This document shows, in pieces, positions 45,610 to 55,628 of a stretch of DNA of 64,000 nt. Position 1 is the stretch's first letter. Each line of letters begins with the position of its first letter. Source of the stretch: Candidatus Woesearchaeota archaeon (lineage in GTDB: Archaea; Nanobdellota; Nanobdellia; Woesearchaeales; ARS49). Below the pieces are notes generated by a model. The model was given only the letters and a program-made list of their open reading frames with translations. It had not been told where the DNA came from and made no database searches. The stretch spans positions 1 through 64,000 of the forward strand of contig JAGVZE010000019.1 in assembly GCA_018302815.1 (NCBI GenBank). The letters are read 5' to 3'. The translations under genes were made by a program, and so were the position numbers.

Positions 45610-46749
45610 TCACCAGAGCATCAAGAGCGTTGGCACGAGCAAACAACCCATCGCGTGGCTTCGTGAAACCCCTAAAAGAGGCGCCAATAATCCTACAATC
45701 GCAGATACTGCGAATATAAGCAAACCAAGCAGACCCGATAGAGTGAGTGAGAGAACGCAAAGAAAAAACAAGACTCCTAAAGCTACGAAACGATACTCAA
45801 CAAAGTCAAAAATAGACGAATACCATTTTGAAATTGGAACTGACGCGAGCCCTGCAATCCCTGCAGAAAAACAACACGCGCCAATGAGCGCGATTAGCGC
45901 GGAAATATCAAATGAACCGACCAACTGCTCCATAACCGCTACAGCGCCATTTCTTGCGCGCCCAATAGAAACAAACGCTACAAGCGAGATTATCACATCA
46001 ACTGTTCCAAGAGCGCCGGTCAAAAGCAAATAACGGGTTTTACTTTTCACTCTAACTAATGACGCCGCCTGAGAAGGACCTAGCCCCGGAAACAACATCA
46101 AAAATCCAGACAGGCAAACACCTAAAATTGCGAACAACGAAAGCCTTGAAATCGGAATATTCGGATTAGAAGCGGTTTTCTGCAACGGGACGTCAAACCC
46201 ATCGAACAAAGACAAAATAAGCCCGCTCGCGCCGAAAAGACCGGACAGCAAAGGAAACAGTGGCTCTGTGACTGCGGAAAGAGAAATATAACCAAGCACG
46301 CCTGAAATTGAAAAAACAACAAATGCCCGCGCGCCTTCCCTTAAAACTAAAAAAATCACTACGCCCAATAAAAGCCAAAACAGCACTGGCTTTACCAGAT
46401 TCTGCAAAAAAGGAAGCACTATAAAAAGAAATGGAGCGAGAAGAAAAGACACTATTAATCCTGCAAGAGCGCCGCTAACCAAAATACGAACCCCGACCAA
46501 TCCAAACCCTTTCTTCAAGAAACGATGCGCAGGATGCAACGACATCACATCAGATGATGCGCCAAGAAAAACTGTAGGAACCGCATCAATAATAGAACGC
46601 GAACTTGCTAGTGAAGCAAGAAACAAACAAGAGAACCACGCATCAAATCCTGCGCAAGCAACCATTACCGCAACAAGGTTAGTATGGATACCCGGAATCA
46701 AGCCTGCGATAATACCTCCGAACGCGCCCAGTAAAACAAACTCAATCAT
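45610..46749 (-). CDS. TctA/DUF112-family membrane permease
   Basis: 379 aa, about ten TM helices. GAFGGIIAGLIPGIHTNLVAV near the start is the GxxxGxIPGxHxN signature of archaeal DUF112/TctA proteins, and LFPGLGPSQAASLV is its second copy. Related bacterial proteins are the large subunit of tripartite tricarboxylate transporters; no TctB/TctC partner is present, so the archaeal substrate is unknown. The ATG at 46749 overlaps the stop of the OB-fold gene, so they are coupled. Confidence 0.85.
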   Translation of the reverse strand: MIEFVLLGAFGGIIAGLIPGIHTNLVAVMVACAGFDAWFSCLFLASLASSRSIIDAVPTVFLGASSDVMSLHPAHRFLKKGFGLVGVRILVSGALAGLIVSFLLAPFLFIVLPFLQNLVKPVLFWLLLGVVIFLVLREGARAFVVFSISGVLGYISLSAVTEPLFPLLSGLFGASGLILSLFDGFDVPLQKTASNPNIPISRLSLFAILGVCLSGFLMLFPGLGPSQAASLVRVKSKTRYLLLTGALGTVDVIISLVAFVSIGRARNGAVAVMEQLVGSFDISALIALIGACCFSAGIAGLASVPISKWYSSIFDFVEYRFVALGVLFFLCVLSLTLSGLLGLLIFAVSAIVGLLAPLLGVSRSHAMGCLLVPTLLMLW

Positions 46750-47020
46750 CAAGCACAAACTCCAACCTGCCTTTATACTGCTGCAAACGACCCCTTAGCG
46801 TCGTATTGCCCTTTGCGAATGAACCTTCGCCAAATGAAACAACCTTCAAATCATCAGGAATGAATGTTATGAACGTCACATCTGCTCTTTTGTCTACTTC
46901 AACCACAGTTCCTGAAAGCTCAAGCACCTGCGGAGAAACGTCGGGCTTCGCAAAAAATATCATCACTATGCCTACTACTGATAAAATCAAACAAACAATC
47001 AACAACACAGTCTTGTTCAT
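46742..47020 (-). CDS. Membrane-anchored OB-fold-like small protein
   Basis: 92 aa from ATG 47020. One TM (VLLIVCLILSVVGIVMIFFA), then an external or periplasm-like domain: LELSGTVVEVDKRADVTFITFIPDDLKVVSFGEGSF...LRGRLQQYKGRLEFVLD, the strand pattern of small OB-fold proteins. Coupled to the permease behind it (8-base overlap). Confidence 0.62.
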   Translation of the reverse strand: MNKTVLLIVCLILSVVGIVMIFFAKPDVSPQVLELSGTVVEVDKRADVTFITFIPDDLKVVSFGEGSFAKGNTTLRGRLQQYKGRLEFVLDD

Positions 47021-47153
47021 GAAAAAAATACATTGAACTCCCTTAAAGAACATTTAGTACGAAAACAAGGAAAGTTTCCGACCAAATTCGGAAAAATACC
47101 GCACAATACAAAGCCATAAAAAGCACCGCCTTTTTCGTTCAAGATACAAAAAG

Positions 47154-47966
47154 GTGAACACTATAGCAAAAAGAGTCCAAAGCCCAAGCAGCATCAAAAC
47201 ATTCAAACAATGCCCCCGCAAGTATTACTATTCATATATTCTCAAGCTTGAAACAAAAGCGAACATCCACACAGTCAGAGGAAATATCGCGCACAGCGTT
47301 CTTGAACATTTCTTTGACATCGACACCAGCGTAATCTCAATGGAAAATCACGAGGCACACCTCAAATTAATAGTACAGAAACTTCTGCTCAAAGAATGGC
47401 AAAACTACAAAACTGAGCTTGACAAGCTCGGATTGACACAAGACAAGCAAATACACTATTTTGAAGACACACTCGTGATGCTATTCAACTGGGTCGACCT
47501 TTTCTCTTCCAAACTAAGCAGAAAAACAGGAACGTTCGCAGAACGATTCAAGAAACTAACCCCAATGCGAGAGCTGCTGCTCGTGTCTGAAAATTACAGC
47601 ACAAAAGGATACATAGACGCGATAGAACACGACGAAGACGGAAGCGTTCGCATAATGGACTACAAAACAAGTTCATCGCAGAACATAAACGAACACATAC
47701 TACAGCTCGCAATTTACTCACTGCTATATTTTGACAAACACGGAACAATGCCAAAACAAGTCGGAATATACTTTCTAAAAGGAAGAGAATCTCTTGTGGA
47801 CGTAGATGAGAAACTACTCGACATGGCAAAAAAAGAGATAGCACACGTGCACGAGAGCACGCTAACTGAAGACGTCAACCATTACCCAAAAAAACCAAGC
47901 CCGCTATGCAAGTTCAGCACAGGACAATGCGACTTCTACGATGTGTGCAGACCCCACGAACGGTAA
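47154..47966 (+). CDS. RecB/Cas4-like PD-(D/E)XK nuclease with a four-Cys cluster
   Basis: 270 aa from GTG 47154. IKTFKQCPRKYYYSYI is the entry motif of RecB-like nucleases and gives the first Cys; IDAIEHDEDGSVRIMDYKT supplies the Asp and D-x-K of the active site, followed by the LQLAIYSLLY (QxxxY) helix; PSPLCKFSTGQCDFYDVC gives three more Cys. This is the Fe-S-nuclease arrangement of Cas4 and AddB. No CRISPR array or other cas gene is in the window, so a repair or recombination role is more likely (inference). Confidence 0.85.
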   Translation: MNTIAKRVQSPSSIKTFKQCPRKYYYSYILKLETKANIHTVRGNIAHSVLEHFFDIDTSVISMENHEAHLKLIVQKLLLKEWQNYKTELDKLGLTQDKQIHYFEDTLVMLFNWVDLFSSKLSRKTGTFAERFKKLTPMRELLLVSENYSTKGYIDAIEHDEDGSVRIMDYKTSSSQNINEHILQLAIYSLLYFDKHGTMPKQVGIYFLKGRESLVDVDEKLLDMAKKEIAHVHESTLTEDVNHYPKKPSPLCKFSTGQCDFYDVCRPHER

Positions 47967-48010
47967 TTGACGGCAGAAGATTTTAAAAGACCGCACACTT
48001 AATCACAACA

Positions 48011-48643
48011 ATGCCATTCCAAGAGGTGATACAAGAAGCAGTAAACTTAGGCCTTCTTGACGTTGTACTTCCATTTATTCTCGTATTCACCCTTAGCTAT
48101 GCAGTTTTACAATACACCCGCGTATTTGGCGTTGAAAAAGACAATCCAAAAAGCAACATCAACGCGATGGTATCCTTCGTACTTGGATTCTTAGCGATTG
48201 CCGCAGTCAACGTGCTGGATTTAATCAACGTACTAACGTCCAGCCTTGTAATCTCGGCAATAGTAGGTCTTATGAGCGCAATACTAGTCGGGCTGGTAGG
48301 AGGCTCGTCCACCAGCGCGATTGTAGCCGGCCTAAGCCTTGCGACATTCGCGCTTCTTGCGTTGAACGCACTCGCATCACGAGGAGTCATACCTGATTGG
48401 ATATTGCCCTTCTTGATGATAGGCGCGCTAGTTGCGACAATAGCGTTTGTATGGCCCAAAAAAGAGCCTGCGACTCAACAACCAGCGCAACAGGCGCAGA
48501 AAGGAAAGAAAAAAGAAGAAGAATTCAGTGAAGAAGAACTCGAAAAGGCACTCAAAGAAGCGAGCCCTGAAAAGAAAGCAGAAGCACAAATGGAAATATC
48601 AAAAGCCATCAAAGAAGCAATTATCAAGACGCTGAAAAAGTGA
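48011..48643 (+). CDS. Four-TM membrane protein with charged C-terminal tail
   Basis: 210 aa. Three or four hydrophobic helices (LLDVVLPFILVFTLSYAVLQ, VSFVLGFLAIAAVNVLDLI, ILPFLMIGALVATIAFVW) and a Lys/Glu-rich cytoplasmic tail with a coiled-coil look. The (L/V)DVVLPFILVF motif recurs in hypothetical proteins of small-genome archaea. It looks like a distant shorter relative of the proteins at 54513 and 55625. TATA-like ttttaaaaga lies at 47981-47990. Function unknown. Confidence 0.62.
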   Translation: MPFQEVIQEAVNLGLLDVVLPFILVFTLSYAVLQYTRVFGVEKDNPKSNINAMVSFVLGFLAIAAVNVLDLINVLTSSLVISAIVGLMSAILVGLVGGSSTSAIVAGLSLATFALLALNALASRGVIPDWILPFLMIGALVATIAFVWPKKEPATQQPAQQAQKGKKKEEEFSEEELEKALKEASPEKKAEAQMEISKAIKEAIIKTLKK

Positions 48644-48654
48644 TAATCCATAAC

Positions 48655-48666
48655 CTTTATAAATAC
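48655..48666 (+). promoter_or_regulatory. TATA box of lonB
   Basis: ctttataaatac ends 20 bases before ATG 48687, consistent with a leaderless lonB transcript. Confidence 0.55.
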
Positions 48667-48686
48667 TTCTCGACGAAAAACACACA

Positions 48687-50540
48687 ATGGCAGAGCTTAA
48701 CTTCAAAAGCACAGCGCAACTGAAAATACCTGAAAAAATCATCGACCAAGTCATAGGACAGGAAGGAGCGTGCGAAATAGTCAAAAAAGCCGCAAGCCAG
48801 CGAAGACACGTACTGCTAATCGGGGAGCCTGGAACTGGTAAATCGATGTTGGGTCTTGCATTGGCTGAACTCCTTCCAAAAGAAAAACTCGTAGACATTC
48901 TAGCGTTCTCTAATCCGAACGATGAAAACCAACCATTCATAAGAACAGTACCCGCAGGCAAAGGACGCGAACTCGTAGCCAAAGCGCGAGTTCAAAACAT
49001 GGGAATGTTCCGCATCCAAAATATCATACTAATCGCGCTTTTGATCCTATCATTCATAATGCCCTGGTGGGCAAGAAAATACTACAACAGCGACATAATG
49101 TTCGCAGCATTCTTTTTGGGCGGAATGATATTCATCGCAGCATACGTCATCTTCATGAGCATGGGGCGCAGAGCCATCACGGGCAAATTCGAAACACCCA
49201 AAATAATCGTCGACAACTTCGGCAAAAAACAAGCACCATTCTGGGACGCAACAGGCGCGCACGCAGGAGCTTTGCTAGGCGACGTATTGCACGATCCTTT
49301 ACAATCAGGAGGGCTTGGAACACCAGCGCACGAACGAGTAGTCGCAGGACTAATCCACAAAGCCCACATGGGAGTTCTATTCATCGATGAAATAGCCACG
49401 CTCGATCCGATGACACAACAGGAACTTTTGACATCACTACAAGAAGGAAAATACGCTATTACCGGACAAAGCGAACGCTCAGCAGGAGCCATGGTTCGAA
49501 CAGAACCCGCACCCTGCAGCTTCATCCTCGTCGCCGCAGGAAACGCAGAAACAATCCAACATTTGCACCCCGCCCTTCGAAGCAGAATCCGCGGATACGG
49601 ATATGAAGTATTCATGAAAGACACAATCGAAGACACAGCGGAGAATCGTGAAAGAATCGCTCGATTTGTTGCGCAAGAAGTCGTACGAGACGGAAAAATA
49701 CCGCACTTCACTAAAGACGCAGTACTCGCAGTCATTGATGATGCAAGACGCCTTGCGAACCGCAAAGGACACTTGACGCTAAGACTACGAGAGCTTGGCG
49801 GAATCATAAGAGCTGCAGGAGACATCGCCAAAGAAAGAAACGCGAAACTTGTAGAAAAAGAACATTTCAAAGCCGCCAAAAAAATAGCGCGCTCACTAGA
49901 ACAGCAAATGGCCGACAAATACATTGAAAGAAAACGCGAGTATGAAATCATAGTCACAGAAGGCAAACAAGTGGGACGAGTCAACGGCCTTGCAGTCATC
50001 GGAGGCGGCGGGACGTATTCAGGAATCATTTTGCCAATAGAAGCCGCGGTAGGACCTTGGGGCAAAGAGAAAGAGATAGTCGCGACCGGAAAATTAGGAA
50101 CCATCGCCAAAGAAGCTGTCAAGAACGTGACACCCATCGTAAAAAAATACTTCCAAAAAGATATCAAGGACTGCGATATATACGTTCAATTCCTGCAAAC
50201 ATACGAAGGAGTCGAAGGAGACTCAGCAAGCATCGCGGTCGCCACAGCCATAATAAGCGCCTTGCAAGACATACCAGTCAAACAAGACACTGCAATGACC
50301 GGATCGCTAAGCGTTCGAGGCGAAGTGCTACCAGTAGGAGGGGTTTGCGCCAAAGTCGAAGCGGCCATAGAAGCTGGAATCAAGAATATCATCGTGCCAA
50401 AATCAAACCTGCAGGACATCATAATAGACAAAGCAATATTGTCCAAAGTTCGCATAATTCCCGTAGAAAAGCTCGAAGAAGTGCTAAAAGAAGCGCTCGA
50501 CTGGAAAGGCAAAGAAGCGCTCCTTAAAAATCTCCAGTAA
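48687..50540 (+). CDS. lonB: Membrane-bound ATP-dependent protease LonB
   Basis: 617 aa. Walker A GEPGTGKS (about 46-53), an inserted two-helix membrane segment (about 108-155), Walker [12 protein letters not shown], sensor and lid regions, then the C-terminal protease domain with the catalytic Ser in [10 protein letters not shown] (about 514) and Lys in [10 protein letters not shown] (about 556). This is the archaeal type, with the membrane insertion between Walker A and B and no N-terminal domain. It degrades misfolded proteins at the membrane. Confidence 0.95.
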   Translation: MAELNFKSTAQLKIPEKIIDQVIGQEGACEIVKKAASQRRHVLLIGEPGTGKSMLGLALAELLPKEKLVDILAFSNPNDENQPFIRTVPAGKGRELVAKARVQNMGMFRIQNIILIALLILSFIMPWWARKYYNSDIMFAAFFLGGMIFIAAYVIFMSMGRRAITGKFETPKIIVDNFGKKQAPFWDATGAHAGALLGDVLHDPLQSGGLGTPAHERVVAGLIHKAHMGVLFIDEIATLDPMTQQELLTSLQEGKYAITGQSERSAGAMVRTEPAPCSFILVAAGNAETIQHLHPALRSRIRGYGYEVFMKDTIEDTAENRERIARFVAQEVVRDGKIPHFTKDAVLAVIDDARRLANRKGHLTLRLRELGGIIRAAGDIAKERNAKLVEKEHFKAAKKIARSLEQQMADKYIERKREYEIIVTEGKQVGRVNGLAVIGGGGTYSGIILPIEAAVGPWGKEKEIVATGKLGTIAKEAVKNVTPIVKKYFQKDIKDCDIYVQFLQTYEGVEGDSASIAVATAIISALQDIPVKQDTAMTGSLSVRGEVLPVGGVCAKVEAAIEAGIKNIIVPKSNLQDIIIDKAILSKVRIIPVEKLEEVLKEALDWKGKEALLKNLQ

Positions 50541-50597
50541 TTGTCTTTTGAAAGTGAATACTAAGTTTTAAAAATCAGCAAGCGAAATTTTCAAGGC

Positions 50598-50792
50598 ATG
50601 AACAACACAAGCCACATAAAAGAATGCCCAGACTGCGCGAGCCCGAACATAGTCCACAGCCAGGATAGAGACCAAATAATCTGCAGAGACTGCGGACTAA
50701 TATACGAACCACTCACGCCAGTGGTTGAAGAACCGGCCAAGAAAGCAAAAAAGCCCGCCAAAAAGGCGCCTACGAAGAAAAAGAAGAAGTGA
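50598..50792 (+). CDS. Stand-alone TFIIB-type zinc ribbon with Lys-rich tail
   Basis: 64 aa. HIKECPDCASPNIVHSQDRDQIICRDCG is the C-x2-C...C-x2-C zinc ribbon with the LIYEPL end seen at the N-terminus of TFB/TFIIB. The cyclin-like core of TFB is missing; after the ribbon comes only an acidic link and a Lys/Ala/Pro tail (EEPAKKAKKPAKKAPTKKKK). It could bind RNA polymerase or nucleic acid (inference). It abuts the convergent gene with no spacer. Confidence 0.75.
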   Translation: MNNTSHIKECPDCASPNIVHSQDRDQIICRDCGLIYEPLTPVVEEPAKKAKKPAKKAPTKKKKK

Positions 50793-51665
50793 TTAACGCC
50801 GCTTCGGCGGCCAGATTTCTTTTCCCGTTGTGAGCCCTTCGTGGCCTCTTGTGATAAGACTTCTTAACCTCGATTCTTCATTCAAAACAGGATAACACTT
50901 CACTCTTGCGAACGCATCCAAATACATGCCCCAAAATAATTCATGCATAGCAGAAACGCTCGGATGATAAGATTCGGTGAATTCTGATAAATCGGTTTCC
51001 AAAATGAACGGCGCATCAGGACCGCAAATCGCTCTCACCTTTTTCGCGCGCTCGTAAAGCTCGATTGGAAAACGCGACTTCACTTCGTGAACCAAACGCG
51101 GCTCGGCCGCAGCAGGAATCTCACCCGAAGAAAATAAAAACGCGTGCTCGTGAAGAGTTGAAATCGATTTTTCAAGAAAATCCTCCATCAAGCGCCTAAC
51201 AATAATTGATTCGCCATTTCTGATTTGCGCCCACGCGTTACGCTCAGCTAGTTCTAAAAATCTTTTGCCCAGCCGATCATAGGTCTCACAAATTGAATCA
51301 TATAATGAATGAGGCGAGCCAACAGGATGATTACTCCACCCCTTCAAAAGCTCATCAACACTCATGGATGCAACAAGGCCGCAATCAATCCCACCAATAG
51401 TCTTTCGCGCGCTAACATGCACTGCTCGTTCATCACGCTCTACCGCAAAGCCACGCTCCCTAAAGCCGCCGATGAAAGCGTCCAATCCGACCTTTGGTGA
51501 AAGCGCATAATCAGCACGCCAAGCAAGCTCGACAAGCTGGCCGGAAATTAAATCGTACAATTCGCACTCGATTCCCGCACGTTTCCTTGCAACGTGAAAG
51601 GCCAATTTGTCATCGGGACCCCCTGATGCAGCCTTTCGCTCAAGCAATCTTAACTGCTCGTCCAT
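50793..51665 (-). CDS. Hypothetical soluble protein
   Basis: 290 aa, helical with scattered Cys. Landmarks: RKRAGIECELYDLISGQLVELA, ARKTIGGIDCGLVASMSVDELL, FLFSSGEIPAAAEPRLVHEVKS. I do not recognise it. It starts one base after the Kae1 gene ends, so the two are likely cotranscribed. Confidence 0.6.
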   Translation of the reverse strand: MDEQLRLLERKAASGGPDDKLAFHVARKRAGIECELYDLISGQLVELAWRADYALSPKVGLDAFIGGFRERGFAVERDERAVHVSARKTIGGIDCGLVASMSVDELLKGWSNHPVGSPHSLYDSICETYDRLGKRFLELAERNAWAQIRNGESIIVRRLMEDFLEKSISTLHEHAFLFSSGEIPAAAEPRLVHEVKSRFPIELYERAKKVRAICGPDAPFILETDLSEFTESYHPSVSAMHELFWGMYLDAFARVKCYPVLNEESRLRSLITRGHEGLTTGKEIWPPKRR

Positions 51666-51666
51666 A

Positions 51667-52644
51667 TCATCTCCAGCTAACGTTAACTTCGTCTATGCGC
51701 TCGTACGGACGAATGTTCGCCTGCTCGACATCAAGACGCTCGCCTGCGACGTATTGAAGAACACCCTGCCACGCAATCATAACACCCTGATCTCCGCTAA
51801 ATTCAAGCGGAACGGCGTGAAACTTAGCACCCCTTGCCTTGCACATATCATCAAGCATATTTCCCAAACGCTTGTTTGCGGCCACACCTCCGATAAGAAG
51901 AAGCTCAAACTTGTCCAAATGCGCCATCGCGCGCTCGGCAATCTCAGCTAGCATTGCAAACGCGGTCTCTTGCAGACTGTAACAAAGGTCATCAGTTGAA
52001 ACGCCAGTTTTATGAAACCTCAATGCCTTTGTGAGCATACCCGCGAATGAAACATCCATACCTTTCACACTGTACGGAAGTTCAACGTATTTTCCTATCG
52101 CAAGCTTTTCTATCTTAGGACCTCCCGGAAATCCAAGCCCTATCTCTCTTGCAAACTTATCAAACATATTGCCAAGACCAACATCAAGAGTCTCGCCCAT
52201 AATACGGTACTTTTTGCCAGCAAAAGCTATAACCTGAGTGTTAGGACCTGAAACGTACAAATAAACAGGGTCTTTAGCCTTGCAAATAAGATCCCCAATA
52301 GTCAAATGAGCCACGCTGTGGTTCGCTCCGATAAGAGGCTTTTTGTGCTCATTGGCAAGTGCTTGAGCGAATTTCAAACCCACTAAAAGCGAAGGAGAAA
52401 GACCGGGCGCAGCTGAATAGGATATGAGCTCTATATCCGCCATCGTGACTTTGGCAGCGTCCAACGCCTGCTTTAAAACACGCTCTTTGACCTCCTCATG
52501 ATGCCTTGCCACCTCAGATGGAATAAGACCTCCCTTATCAGTCACGAACTGAGCTTTCGCGTTGGCGATTATATCCCCATCGAACGAAACAATACCGCAG
52601 CCAAACGTGTGCGCAGTGCTTTCAATACCCAAACATAGCCTCAT
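51667..52644 (-). CDS. kae1: tRNA N6-threonylcarbamoyladenosine transferase Kae1
   Basis: 325 aa. CLGIESTAHTFGCGIV start, SEVARHHEE (metal-binding His), GANHSVAHL (second His pair, H-x3-H), YVSGPNTQVIAF, IGGVAANKRLGNML near the end: all blocks of the Kae1/TsaD family. With Bud32, Cgi121 and Pcc1 it makes t6A at position 37 of ANN-decoding tRNAs. Bud32 is not fused and not seen in the window. The full length matches archaeal Kae1. Confidence 0.95.
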   Translation of the reverse strand: MRLCLGIESTAHTFGCGIVSFDGDIIANAKAQFVTDKGGLIPSEVARHHEEVKERVLKQALDAAKVTMADIELISYSAAPGLSPSLLVGLKFAQALANEHKKPLIGANHSVAHLTIGDLICKAKDPVYLYVSGPNTQVIAFAGKKYRIMGETLDVGLGNMFDKFAREIGLGFPGGPKIEKLAIGKYVELPYSVKGMDVSFAGMLTKALRFHKTGVSTDDLCYSLQETAFAMLAEIAERAMAHLDKFELLLIGGVAANKRLGNMLDDMCKARGAKFHAVPLEFSGDQGVMIAWQGVLQYVAGERLDVEQANIRPYERIDEVNVSWR

Positions 52645-52707
52645 GAACCGTTTTTTCGTCTATCTTGTTTAAAAAACTATTGGCAATCAATAAATAACAG
52701 GACCGCT

Positions 52708-53640
52708 TTGCCCGTTATAGTGCTTGACGAACTTTTGAAAAGCTTCAACGCAGAAGACTACCCTGCGACAACAATCAAACTCATAGACCAATTAGAACAA
52801 GGATTCCTCGAAAGCTATACTGAAGAACCAGAACAAGTCAAAGGAATAGGCGCATGCTTCATAGACGCCCTCAAAACATACATCTCACAAGGCTACGTTG
52901 TTAAACTAAACAGACCACTTGAAGCCAAAAGCATATGCCAAACCGAACTCTTCCTACTCGGGCGCGAACTCATAGCGCAAAACCCATTCACCCCCTACGC
53001 GGACGCACTAATAGAAGCATCCATCGGCCTTGACTGCACACTCGAATTCACAGCCATTGATAAAAAAACCGTCGCAGTCATACGATACAACCAAGACAAA
53101 GAAAACATGAGCACACTGCTCACCGCACTTGAACACACAACGACAGGCATAACCCGAATCACAAACCCAATAGAAACTCTTAGCAGACGCGATTTTCGCA
53201 CGCTATGCAGAAGCCTGCACTCATTCATCAGAACGCACGAAGGACACACCGCCCGATATTACAACCTACGAGGAGCTGAAAACCTAGTCTCACAACTTCT
53301 GCTCGAACAATCAGTCTCCCAAGAAGAAGCAAACTGCTACCAACAAATAAGCAAACACTTCAAACTAATACCATTCGAAGAATTACATAAACTGCCAAGG
53401 GAACGACTAAAACACATAAAAAAAAGAATACGAGAACACGCACACGTACAACGAGGAGGACAACGCCTGCGAATAGCCGGAACATCGGAACTTCTAACAT
53501 TCATCAACGAAAAAGCAGACACGATATTCTCACGAGACGACCGCCCATCCCTTCTGATGTACTTCGAAGAATACATGACAGGAACAACATACTCAGAAAA
53601 TATCAAAGAATGGCTTGACTACGGATCCAGCTACGCCTGA
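52708..53640 (+). CDS. Hypothetical soluble protein
   Basis: 310 aa, mainly helical. Its N-terminal 100 residues (FNAEDYPATTIKLIDQLEQGFLESY) and middle (RDFRTLCRSLHSFIRTHEGHTARYYNLRGAENL) match nothing I know. TTG 52708 or GTG 52720; aataaataac at about 52690-52699 would favour GTG 52720. It overlaps the convergent ATPase gene by 10 bases. Confidence 0.55.
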   Translation: MPVIVLDELLKSFNAEDYPATTIKLIDQLEQGFLESYTEEPEQVKGIGACFIDALKTYISQGYVVKLNRPLEAKSICQTELFLLGRELIAQNPFTPYADALIEASIGLDCTLEFTAIDKKTVAVIRYNQDKENMSTLLTALEHTTTGITRITNPIETLSRRDFRTLCRSLHSFIRTHEGHTARYYNLRGAENLVSQLLLEQSVSQEEANCYQQISKHFKLIPFEELHKLPRERLKHIKKRIREHAHVQRGGQRLRIAGTSELLTFINEKADTIFSRDDRPSLLMYFEEYMTGTTYSENIKEWLDYGSSYA

Positions 53641-54479
53641 TTCTTGCTAACTCTAGAACTCCAAAAACCAGGAAGCTTAGTGCTTATCACACCCTCGAAC
53701 TCGGCATCAAAAACATAACAATGCGCCTTACGATGCTCTGAAGGGATTTTTTGCAATGATTCGTTCGCCTTCACGTACAAATCCTTCATAACCGAACGCT
53801 CCATCTTTTCTTGGAGAAGAGAACCTTCCTTAACTAAAATGGTGTCGCAAAGGTTAAGGACGTTCTTATCAATCATACCAGTGTTTTGAGTTATGAAAAT
53901 CAAAGTCAAGTCTTTATGACGCGCTATCGCTAAAAGCTCCCCTAAACCCTTGTTCTTTTTTGACATGCTATCACGGCTATTGAAAGAGACCGCACCTTCA
54001 TCAACAAGAACAACACCGCCGTTCTTGATAGTCTCCAAAGAATCAATTGATTGAATCCAGCTTGGCAAAACATCCTGCCTTACGCCCAACGCGAAACAAG
54101 GACGCTTCGATTTAGCGTGAATGTTCTCCATAAGTCGAAAACCAAGAACAGACTTACCTGAACCACGCTTTCCTGCAATCGCAAGAATCAAGCTCTCGTT
54201 CAACAAACGGTTAGCGAACGATTCCACCGCGCCGGATTTTGTCGAAGCAGCTTCCAATGCCACGTATGACGCCTCAACTTTAGGCTGGTCCTTCTTTATT
54301 TTATACGACTGATGAGCGGATTTGGCCGCGCCCTTACTTACCTTGAAAACTTGCGAGATAACCGTGAACAAGCCCACAATCAAGAACCAGACTGCCTTGA
54401 ATAAACTGACAATAAGCCAGCCCATGGCCTTGCCTATGCCAAGAAAGATTCTTGCGATTACTGACTTTTTACGAGCCAT
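53631..54479 (-). CDS. Membrane-anchored P-loop ATPase (Zot/HerA-like)
   Basis: 282 aa. A hydrophobic region of one or two helices (GKAMGWLIVSLFKAVWFLIVGLF) anchors it; then Walker A IAGKRGSGKSVLG, Walker B GGVVLVDEGAVSF and a LTLIFITQNTGMID strand with sensor Gln-Asn. This is the additional-strand P-loop layout of HerA/VirD4 and zonular-occludens-toxin-like ATPases. Third gene of the minus-strand run that starts at 56719; likely powers or gates something made by the two paralogous membrane proteins upstream (inference). Confidence 0.75.
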   Translation of the reverse strand: MARKKSVIARIFLGIGKAMGWLIVSLFKAVWFLIVGLFTVISQVFKVSKGAAKSAHQSYKIKKDQPKVEASYVALEAASTKSGAVESFANRLLNESLILAIAGKRGSGKSVLGFRLMENIHAKSKRPCFALGVRQDVLPSWIQSIDSLETIKNGGVVLVDEGAVSFNSRDSMSKKNKGLGELLAIARHKDLTLIFITQNTGMIDKNVLNLCDTILVKEGSLLQEKMERSVMKDLYVKANESLQKIPSEHRKAHCYVFDAEFEGVISTKLPGFWSSRVSKNQA

Positions 54480-54512
54480 AATATCACTTTACTGAAGAAG
54501 GGGTTAAAAAGG

Positions 54513-55628
54513 TTACTGAATGCTCTCAATAAGCTTCTCAGCCGCCCTAACATGAGCACGCAACTCTTTGAACTCGTCACGCAACGTCTTCACTTTCGCT
54601 TTTGTATCAGTCCAGAATTTGATAATAACTGCAGGAGCAGCAGTAGGCAAAGGCGCTTTTCCTAAAACATCAGACAATACATCCTGCCATGCCCCAACAA
54701 CATCATCCGTTTTATCTTCAACCTTCTTCTCCAAACCCGCCAACGCAGCCGGAATCTTAGCAGCATCCAAACTCTCAATCTCAGCCACAAGACCCTTCAA
54801 TGCCTTATCAAGATTCGCCATAACTGTCGGACCTTCACTCGCGACCTTTCTTGTAGCATCCAAGTCCTCTGACTTCACCGCAAACTCAAGCGCGACCAAA
54901 CGAGTGCCAACATGTTCGACGATTTTAACAGCATCAGAACCCCAAAAGAACCGCTTAAAACCACCCCACGAACCAGACTTTTGCGGAGCGCCGCCCTCTC
55001 CAAACATATCGAAGAGGTAGTAAAAGAACAGGAACAAGAAAACAACACTCGCAATACCTGCGAAGTCAGCGATGTAAGCGAAAACCTTGTCAGCTTCAGC
55101 ACCTTCTCTTAAGACGAACGCGGTGTTCGCGTACGCGCCGTACGTGTAAAAAAGAATGATACAGATGAGAGCTTTAAGACCTGCAGCGCCCTTCACGTCC
55201 TTAAGAGGAGAATCCTCATACCACAAGACATAGCCTGCAGCCAATAAAGGAATCAAAATGAGAACAGCGCTGAACATGCCACCGTACGAGACCATTATAG
55301 TCACTAAAAGCTCTGAAGGGACGACGATTACTGCGAGCAAAGCAAGAACGACTGATATGAGTATTATGGCGCGCTTCTGCCCCGTGAGCGGGCTCTTTGG
55401 CACAGTAGATGCGAACATCAAAGACGCATAAATCAACGCGAACACTATCAAAAACAACAAGAAACGAGTGAGAATGAGAAATTCGGAACTATCCCATCTA
55501 GCATTGCTCACGTCAAAAAACAGCCATTGGAACCAATCGAATATCGCCTGCATCACAGTCTTATTCTGCCCAGACTGCGAAGTACACGAAGTCAAGAATA
55601 ATAAGAAAAAAAGAAGACGCGGGTTCAT
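54513..55628 (-). CDS. Multi-TM protein with helical cytoplasmic domain (paralogue B)
   Basis: 371 aa from ATG 55628. The start MNPRLLFFLLFLTSCTSQSG is a lipoprotein-like signal. IFDWFQWLFFDVSN leads into about six TM helices and then a C-terminal domain of about 150 residues that is helical and coiled-coil-like. The N-terminal half is clearly homologous to the next gene (WLFFD, RFLLFLIVFALIYA, VVPSELLVTIMVSYGG against IIPMEVLVSISAAYGA). ATGA overlap with that gene. Confidence 0.65.
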   Translation of the reverse strand: MNPRLLFFLLFLTSCTSQSGQNKTVMQAIFDWFQWLFFDVSNARWDSSEFLILTRFLLFLIVFALIYASLMFASTVPKSPLTGQKRAIILISVVLALLAVIVVPSELLVTIMVSYGGMFSAVLILIPLLAAGYVLWYEDSPLKDVKGAAGLKALICIILFYTYGAYANTAFVLREGAEADKVFAYIADFAGIASVVFLFLFFYYLFDMFGEGGAPQKSGSWGGFKRFFWGSDAVKIVEHVGTRLVALEFAVKSEDLDATRKVASEGPTVMANLDKALKGLVAEIESLDAAKIPAALAGLEKKVEDKTDDVVGAWQDVLSDVLGKAPLPTAAPAVIIKFWTDTKAKVKTLRDEFKELRAHVRAAEKLIESIQ

